The notes under the pieces: generated by a model
Told to the model about the DNA's origin: nothing
What the model saw: only the letters and a program-made list of their open reading frames with translations
Database searches by the model: none
Assembly (NCBI GenBank): GCA_022495995.1
Contig: JAFEMH010005380.1
Location: forward strand, 62,001-126,000
Source: Adenophora triphylla var. japonica
Lineage: Eukaryota > Streptophyta > Magnoliopsida > Asterales > Campanulaceae
Length of the DNA: 64,000 nucleotides
Direction of reading: 5' to 3'
In this document: one piece after another, positions 55,881 to 64,000 of the stretch
How positions within the stretch are numbered: position 1 is the stretch's first letter
Layout of the letters: each line of letters opens with the position of its first letter
Position numbers and translations under genes: made by a program

Positions 55881-56705
55881 AGCATAAGTTAGGTTTTGAC
55901 AGAGGAGTACTGTTTACAAAGCAGATAAACTAACACGTATGTTTGTTATACATTTTAATAGTAGATACATATAAATATTCTTTTTATCTACTTTCTAAAT
56001 ATTCAATTTTACGTTATAAAAATAAATAGCAAATTTTATTTTCATAAAAAATATCTAGAGATAAAAAAAATTGATATTGAATACGTATTTATTTAGGAAT
56101 GGGGAAATACTGATTTCCTCGATTGTCTCTCTAAAGATTGGTGGTAAGATTTGGATTCAAAACAAGTGGTGGAACTGGTGATAACAAGAAGAGACAGTAT
56201 TTCAAAAATGTATTGTTATCGCCTAACATAAATCATCAATGAAAAGAGGCAAGAAAAGAAGTTAAAAATAAAAATACTGAAAATCTAAGGAAAAAAGAAA
56301 AAGAAAAAATCGAACCAATCATCTATCATCTACCATACACTTTGTTCTTTTCAACGCAATATTTTCTTTAATCTCAAGTCGACGCATCAGTTTTAATCAC
56401 TATTATCCATGTTTACTTCCAAATCCGAACCTTGCCCTTGTCAAACCATGATTTTTTTATACAATCTTAGGTTATTAAATATATGAACAATGAAAACCAA
56501 CAATGGACAATAAATAGACCATTTTTGCCAAGGTGATTTTGACACCATCAAGATTTTGTCAAGCTTAATAGTGCGAATTTCTGAATACTTCCTGGATCTA
56601 CAAACAAAAATCACATCCATCGCAAAGTACTCTACTTTTTATAGGATTATTGCAGGAGATTGGGGATTGGTTGGGGAAATTCTGCTTAATCGGATTCTCG
56701 TCTCA
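55881..56705. other. 3' flank of the AMP deaminase gene
   Basis: AT-rich with no coding sequence seen. The part next to 56,705 should contain the 3' UTR and polyadenylation signals of the minus-strand gene, but no single AATAAA stands out. Confidence 0.45.
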
Positions 56706-59700
56706 CTAAAAGTCTACTTCCTCAGATAACCTTACTCTTCCCGAGTATATATACTCCATCTCCTCCTTCCATGTCTGCATAACATTCAAATTATTAGCCG
56801 AGCAATGCTAGGGGCACAAAAAAATCTCACAAAATCTTAGCCACAAATAGAGTTGGCAAATTTGATTGAATGTTGAATTAATGAGCAATGGGGCCCACAA
56901 ACACAACATCCAATTTACTTGTTGACAACACAGTTTGTGAGCAAGATTTTGTAAGATTTTTTTTGTAACTTTAGTATTAACTCAAATTAGCCACATGAAA
57001 TCTGTACATGCATATTTTTAACCAAAGGCAACAGTCTTCCAATATTTTAAGAATTTGGATCAAAATAATCACAAGAAATTCACCTGATGCCGGAAGGATA
57101 TCCTCATACGGGGTACATTTGTCTTTTGGATATCATTTCCTTCAGGTCCTCTTTTAAAATAGTTGCCACCAAGCCAATGTGCCTAAGGAAGTGAGATAAG
57201 AACAAGGCACATGGATATCATAGTTTAATTCACGAGATAACCCATTTAAACACATCTCTTTTGACAGCAAAATCAAAGAAAATACACTCCATGTTGCAGA
57301 AAAACACTACAAATACGTATTATGAAAAAGAAATAGAAATTTCAGACCACGTGCAGATTGAACTTATATAGCCTCATTATATGATCTTGCTTAGAATCTG
57401 TATTTTACCAGAAGTGACGCTCAATATGGTCCAAACTATAATCATCTTTTTGTATCAATCGTATTCTCTCGTTGTCCCAAAATGAGTATCAATTTTCTAA
57501 TGAAGTTGCAACTTCACCTACGAGTTTTGAAAACTATCACGTTCCAAAGTCCAATGTACACTTGAAAATTTATAAGGTGGTTACCAACATTAATTATGCA
57601 TATGTGCTACTAAGATTGCTTAAAGTCTCGACTTCCTTAATTTCTTTGATAATCCAAAAATCACTCTTTTTGGGACAGATATTAAGCCTGAATAAAGACA
57701 CTTTTTTTAAGTAAGCACCAACACCAAGTCCAACCATCAATTTCAGCAACGAGTAATACTGCATAGTTGAGGTATGGAAATAGGTAACACCTGATATGGC
57801 AAACATGGGACATTACCTGCACCGCTAAAATATTAGGCCAGACCTAACACGACAGGGTGCCACATCAGGTGTACCCATTTTCATGTCTCATGGGTATGCT
57901 ACGCAGTACTCCATCTGTTCCAAAATGAATGTCTAAAGAAATTTTAAATTTGATCTTGAACAAGAGCAAATTTGAAAGTTTTTTGGACATTCATTTTGGG
58001 ACGGAGGGAGTACTGTATTACTCTTCAGCAAGTTCAGAAGAAGTAGGGATTTTGTCAAATCTTTCACCTTGGCTCCATGTGAGAATCCGGACTGATAAAC
58101 AGAATTTCTTGCTATTTCACAAAGATCACAGGAGCTCAACTTCCAAACCTGGAAGACAACGATTTTCGTAAGCCACTAGTAACACGACAAAGACAGTGGC
58201 CATTACAAGTGCCAGAATTAGTGAACGAACCTTTGCTGCAACACTATATTCTTCTACCAGCGGTTCCTTCGTTAGATGGATTTGCAAAGGATCATCAGTA
58301 GAAAGTGAAACATTTAAGCCACGCTGGAAGAACATCGGAAATGGGTTGCGATGGTAGTCGAGGAAAAGAGAATTGTTGCTCAGAGGAGACATGGCCAATC
58401 CAATCTGAAAAAGAAGGATCAGTCACCAGCCATTTCCTATTTAATGAAAATAAGAAACTTGAGAGTTTTCCATGGATGTTGTCATGCTAAACTTTAACTG
58501 TAATTTACAGTATCCTCACTACAAAAACTAAATCAATCAGATATTTGATCGATTACCCTTGACAATGAAAACCCTTTTGAAAAACCAGCTTATCTCGGAA
58601 TAAGTAGCCTTAGTAAATCAGAGACGCCGAAAACATACTTTTTAATTACAAAAGAACTCACACCTATAGTTCAGTACCCAAAAGAGAAGTGATCACTCAA
58701 AAATCAAGTAATCAAATAAGTGCCTTTCAGCATTACACGGAGGAAACAACAAAAAGTCATCAGTTCTTTTTGTGATTAATCTAAGTCATTGATTTTTTTT
58801 TTCAACACAGCATAATTGTGAACTTCATCAACATCTCATCAAATTTAGAATTGAAGAGCAGAGCCAAAAGTGATAAACTAATTTTCCTTAACGAAATTGA
58901 CTCTCATATATGGACAACATCATCAGGAAATGGGGCACATAGGATATCCTAAAATAGAGCTTTAAAGTTTAAATATTGTTCCACCACATTACACTTGCCT
59001 TCATCCCCCATGAAAGGGTCCTACTTTCCATTTTCTGCTGTCCGAAAAAGAAGGTATATTTCCAAGAAAGGAAACAATTTTAGTGCAATTTCATGATGGT
59101 ACAAGCAAGTAAAGCTACATCCTTACAAAGTTTGACTTGTCAACGCAAACCTTTTTTTGGGACACAGGAAGCAACAAGTTTTATCGTAGTATTCTTTTGG
59201 TCATGCTTCAAAACCTCAATAATAAAACTAGCTGTAGCTATATGATCATGGTGATATATCTCACATGATAGCATTTAGCAATATCGTTAAACCAAATTTC
59301 TCTAGGATAATACTCAAAAGTTGAACTTACCTGTGCAAGATAGTACAAGTACTGCAATACTGGAGATTTTCGCAGATTGATCCCATGAGATATGTTATGG
59401 CAAAGAAGGAAGGCAGCGGCTAAATGGTCAACATCACCTGCCTGAATAGATTGTAATATAAGCAGAGTCCAATTATGAAGTGCCATAAACATCAATAAGA
59501 TATTCAATGAGAGATGTAATGAGAGAAAATACCTCTCCACAGTGAGGCCTGAATCTTATTGTTGGCATGCCTTTTGATTCACGGAGCTGAGAAACAAATC
59601 ATAGCCAAAAGAATGATTTAGTCAACTTCAAAAGGATCCTATAAAAAGAGAAGATGAACAGTGATACAACATTATCACGATCCTATTCCTAAGACTGGTT

Positions 59701-62700
59701 CGCTTGTTTGTTGGTTAACTCCTTTTTTAATTAATTCCGCCATACAATGATGTTTCTCCCACTCCCACTTCAACGGAAAATACTGCAGATCATTTTATGT
59801 CTGTATTCATTATAGATAAGTCAGCATCAGTGATCAGACTAAGATTTCGCTCTCGCACTAGAATAAATAAAACATGGGATGATTACAATGTTAGATTTTA
59901 CTAGCATACTGACGTATATGATATTGATAACATAATATGAATGATTAGACATGTACAACCTTATTGAGAGTATACACGTTTGCATAGCAGTAATAAGCAT
60001 AATAGGAATATGCCGGGTTGAACTCATTTGTCCATTCAGCTGGCTTAGGCATGTGTTTCGTTGGGCGCCTCTCTGGTTTACTTTCATCATCCACTATGTC
60101 GAGACCCACAACCTGTCATGATCAATAGGAAATGTTAAGCACTTTATATAAACTGGAACTCAAGCAAAATCTTTCACTGTTCTACATATCATATGCATGC
60201 CCAAAATCTTACATGCAAAAAAGCTACATGAAGATGATTATAAAGAAACAAAATGTACAGAGTACTCTGTGTTATCCAGAAATGTCAATATCATACACCC
60301 TACTAGACTGCCAAGTAAGAGACAAAAGGTGCATAACTCAGACATAAAGCTATCATTAGATCTGTATGAACCCTTGTACAGGACAAGATAAAAACTTAAC
60401 CCCCAAAGAAAACCCTCGGTTCGTATTTTATATTGTCGTTTGTACCAGGTCAGTATAAATTACATTGAAGGCATATACATTCTGCAAAAGGACGCAAGCC
60501 ATTGATGAAGGACACTATTCTCTGAACTATAAATTTAAAGTGTGAGGTGGAAACACTGATGTAATGTGTATGTGAGAGAGAAACACTAACGTAGTAGTGA
60601 TGTACTACCCTCCGTCCCACCTCAAACCGGACTAGTGGTCAAACGGATGTAACTTTGACCAATATTTAAATAAGAAATAATGATCCAAATACAAATACAA
60701 ATACAAATCTAAAAATTGTTATTGAAAGTATTATTAATTGTGATGCAATAACAATTTCTAAAATTTTATTAGGATCATTATTTTTTATTCAAATATTGGA
60801 CAAAGTTGCATCCGTTTGACCACTAGTCCGGCTTGAGGTGGGATGGAGGGAGTATGCTATAAATGATGGATATTGCACAAAAGTATGGGTGAAAGATATT
60901 GCAATGATGTAGATTGATTATATGCAGCTTCCATAAAATCATTTTTTATAAATTAAGAATGATGATTTATCAAATTCGTCATAAAGGATGTAGCAAAGCA
61001 TAAGAGAAGGACCTGCATTAAGAACACATGCAGTTGAGGATGAGAGTTTGGATCAACAGTGACTTCAAAGAGTGGAATGAACACATTATCTAAAATGTTC
61101 TGAAAGGATGTGGCAGTTCCCATACTTTTGTATACATTATAGAGCCGTGGAAGCTGCAGAGAAGAAAAATCATTGAACACACACACAAATCAAAACTCAA
61201 AGATCAAAAGTAAAAATCAGTTGTTACAAGTGATGAAATGCTATGAAACATACACATGCAATAAACACAATTTATTTATTTTTCCTGATAACTTTGTTTT
61301 GGAGTGAATGGATGCCAATCCTACAGTTAATGGAAATGAGTAAAGATTTCCTGATATTGGTTTAAATAAAACGTTGGACCTGGGTAAAACTCAACGAGCG
61401 GTTCAGTAATTTCTCATAATCATTAACAGCTGGAACTCTAAATATGCAGATACATCTCTTTGTATTTTTTATGCTCATTCAAAGAGGTAACTCTGAGTAG
61501 GATGAGGGAGTATATGCCTACAACTTCACAAAAATAGAGATGCTACAGGGGGTGAACACCCTCGGCCATATATTACCTACATTCTTATAAAGCTTCCGAC
61601 AAATGCTCAACAGACTTCATAAACAAAAGGGAACATGAATAAGTAGTATCCACAAACGGAAAAAAAAAAGTCAGTTGGACATCTTTCTCTTTGCAGAAGC
61701 TAACAAGTGCACAGAGGCACTTGTTAATGTTATCTTTAAGAAAATGTCTTGCATTGGTATCGGTCTCCAATCCACTGAAGCATTTCAATGTCCCAGATGC
61801 ACTCTTTGACAGGACTTTTATCTTTTATACCAGCATGGACAGTCAGGTATGTTCCTTCAAAAGATAACTTGTATAGCATGTTATGATGAGTGAATGTATA
61901 TATGTGCATGACAGATGACCTGCTGAAATGAATTTAGCAGGTTCCACTCAAAAGTTGCCACCTAACCCCCCTTTTGACCTAGAAAAGTGGTATTTTCATA
62001 AACTCAAATTCCAGAATCTCTATCTACAGTTGACCCCTGTTTAAATGACTATATCCGTGGAAAGAACCTATAAAGATGACCACAATAAAGTAACCTCACC
62101 GTTACGAGCTCAATGGGTGCAAAGATATCAAGAATAACTATCATCAATCTGAATACAGTTTTCTGCAACCAATGTTATCACACGAAAATAAGGAATAATA
62201 TATAATTCAACGTTACCTGGATCAACCAAACGGCATTCTTACTATAAATTCTATTGTTGATGAACCAACTGGCCAGCTGATCCCATTCACTTTGCTTCCT
62301 TCCGTAGATAGACACCCTATACTCAGCTAGCTAGAAAATGGATAAGGAACGGCAAAACTTTAGACAGCAACTTCTCAAGATCAGCTTTACTAGATATTAA
62401 TCAGTTCTAAGACTGTAGCACTTTAATTTCCAAAATGATATAGAGCTCAACACGATGGAGTTTAGAAAAAAAAAAAGATGGATAGAGTTACCACAAATCC
62501 TAGTGAGAGTAACAATTTCAATCTGGGTTGCAAAATTTTCATTTTATCCCTCTTCACAACTTCTTTTTTTGATATACAAGTGCCAAGGTCAACATGAAGA
62601 CATATTATCAATGAAAAAATTGACAACATTAACAACAGAATTCAGCTATTCAATCTTTAGTTTGAGAAACATCATTTTTTGCAGAGGAAACAAAAAGACA

Positions 62701-63843
62701 CCATTCATCTTACAACACGGGGCCATCTCTCAACCAGCTTTTAGATATATTGTTAGTTTACGTTCGTATTTTGAATATGGAAAGTCATGAGTTCAAGCCA
62801 TCCTACATAAATCTGTTGCTCAATTTTATTCCTTTTTGTAGCAAGACTGTTCCCCAGATTATTATTGAGATGCACCAAGTTATGCTGGATTTCTGTCTCT
62901 AAGTGTCCTAGAGTTTCACTCATACTAGATCTTCAATTTTTTGTGTCTTTACTCGGACATCACTGAAAATAGATTGTGGTGGATGCAAGGGAAATAGCAG
63001 TCTTCCCAAGGAACTTGTTCTCAAAACATCCAAATCCATATGGATATTAAGTAAATTCAAGAAGGGTTTATCATCTGTTGCTTTTTGTGAAGCATGTAAC
63101 ATAACCTCCATATTAGGCGTCGTTACTAATAATACTTGCAACAAGAACCTCGCATAATTTTTCATAACATCATTTTTTAAAGGCAAGGTCCTTGCCTTGA
63201 GTGCCTTTGCCATTTCTCTCACATACAACAACAACAATAACAGCAAAGCCTTAGTCCCAAAAGGACATGGGGTGGGCTAACATGAATCAAAATATGGACT
63301 CGCCGAAGAAGAGGTGAGAAAACATTGACAAAGTGGAAAGATGGGAATTATTTTTGCCAAGTGTCTTAACAGAGAGTGTAAGATGACCATTTATATTCCT
63401 GGCTTTCTGAATACTTGTCATTACTTTTTACATTATGGCGAAGCCTTCCCTTGGGCAGAAGATGCCCCTCCTTGATATTTAAACTTTTTCAAAAGAACAA
63501 AGAACAAACTATTTTGGTTTTCTGATACAGATCTCATTTCTTCCTAAAGATGACAGATTGATTTTAGTTACAAGCTCTGAGGTTGTTGAGCTTTATCGCC
63601 TACGATAAGGAGAAATTTCTTATCCATCAAGCCTTTCAAACCTATATTAGCTATATTTTGGAGATATCCTAAGCAGATGGGTCCCTAATGTGTATGGAAG
63701 CTTGTTGACTCTAACTTGCCAAAAGCATAGTAGCGAAGAATTGTTGTTAGTCCCCAACACACACACACGCAGTGCCCACACCTGATATTTACTTGCTTCT
63801 AAATCTGATAGAACTTGCTTCGTCACTTCTCCCATGAAACGAC
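56706..63843 (-). CDS. FAC1: AMP deaminase, C-terminal half (5' end outside window)
   Basis: Ten exons on the minus strand: 63,843-63,782, 62,330-62,217, 61,153-61,013, 60,112-59,960, 59,586-59,533, 59,441-59,331, 58,404-58,231, 58,148-58,068, 57,182-57,084 and 56,774-56,706. All have GT..AG borders and join in frame for 351 residues. The enzyme hydrolyses AMP to IMP and ammonia. Visible hallmarks are [26 protein letters not shown] (catalytic Glu and zinc-ligand His region), [37 protein letters not shown] and [20 protein letters not shown] (catalytic Asp pair). The last exon reads [14 protein letters not shown] and ends VDF. The N-terminal membrane/regulatory part and first HXH zinc ligands lie beyond 64,000. 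No lesion is seen. The symbol follows Arabidopsis EMBRYONIC FACTOR 1. Confidence 0.93.
57909..58010. mobile_element. Short Stowaway-like MITE in an AMP deaminase intron
   Basis: About 102 bp with ends CTCCATCTGTTCCAAAATGA and TCATTTTGGGACGGAGGGAG, flanked by TA. Located in the intron between the exons ending at 58,068 and starting at 57,182. Confidence 0.8.
60605..60852. mobile_element. Stowaway-like MITE in an AMP deaminase intron
   Basis: About 248 bp with long inverted ends (CCGTCCCACCTCAAACCGG and CCGGCTTGAGGTGGGATGGA), followed by GGGAG and TA on the right. In the intron between exons at 61,013 and 60,112. Confidence 0.82.
63227..63292 (-). mobile_element. 3' end of an RTE-like LINE or dependent SINE
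   Basis: ACAACAACAACAATAACAGC followed by AAAGCCTTAGTCCCAAAAGG and GGGTGGGCTAACATGAATC is a very common plant retroposon terminus. On the minus strand it ends in a TTG microsatellite, typical of RTE elements. It lies in the first intron of the AMP deaminase segment. Confidence 0.5.
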
Positions 63844-64000
63844 CTGGATAAAAATGGAAAAGGAATATATGATTCATGTTACAAGCGTGTTACAAGGCAA
63901 ATAATTACCAAGGATGTAAAAGCAATTCGAATGATAATTATAAAGCTAAGAAAGTGACAAGATCACAAGAATAATAACACGTGTCTTTAATCTCGAATGC

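Noticed and set aside
62455..63246. Open frames of about 110 codons within the first AMP deaminase intron
   Set aside because: No recognisable domain, flanking splice sites of the host gene skip them, and one overlaps a retroposon end.

Overview
This is nuclear DNA of a flowering plant, most likely a eudicot: spliced genes with GT..AG introns encode plant housekeeping proteins (a type II J-protein, a Caprin-like RGG-box protein, AMP deaminase) in a background dominated by plant transposable elements. I cannot name the species.

Left third (1-13,700): remains of a minus-strand Tat/Ogre-type Ty3/gypsy retrotransposon. A probable 5' LTR (about 11,832-13,694) is followed by a primer-binding site matching the 3' end of plant tRNA-Arg(ACG), a long leader, three related and decayed gag cassettes, and three separate 30-32 bp tandem arrays. 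No pol is seen. Tandem arrays downstream of the genes are known from the 3' UTRs of Tat elements.

Middle (14,700-33,070): a minus-strand gene for a Ulp1/C48-type cysteine protease of the plant transposon-associated class, split in its second exon by a 13.7 kb SIRE/Maximus-type Ty1/copia element (18,400-32,115). The element has 1.44 kb LTRs, a 5 bp target duplication (CTTTG), tRNA-iMet PBS, PPT, decayed gag-PR-INT-RT-RH, and an extra spliced 3' ORF with its own TATA box. Two signals stand out: a CTGGCAC minisatellite that fills four introns and the 3' flank of the protease gene but not its exons, and a strand-biased AACCGC hexamer scattered through the whole copia element.

Right half (33,170-64,000): gene-rich. 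DnaJ-type II gene (+, 33,752-35,972, two exons, intact), a frameshifted plastid chaperonin-60 beta terminal exon between copies of a GC-rich repeat, the Caprin-like gene (-, 39,794-46,074, four exons, intact), a dense cluster of Stowaway-like MITEs with one nested in another (46,755-47,942), a shuffled endogenous caulimovirid fragment (about 47,960-50,340), a MULE transposase remnant, a PPR pseudogene, two head-to-tail tRNA-derived SINEs, and the 3' half of an intact AMP deaminase gene (-, ten exons, 56,706-63,843) that starts beyond the right edge.

The host genes keep clean frames and splice sites, whereas retroelement frames are broken by many 1-2 base indels. Where the two copia LTRs can be compared by eye, differences concentrate at CAG/CTG sites, so part of the apparent decay may come from sequencing of methylated CHG sites.
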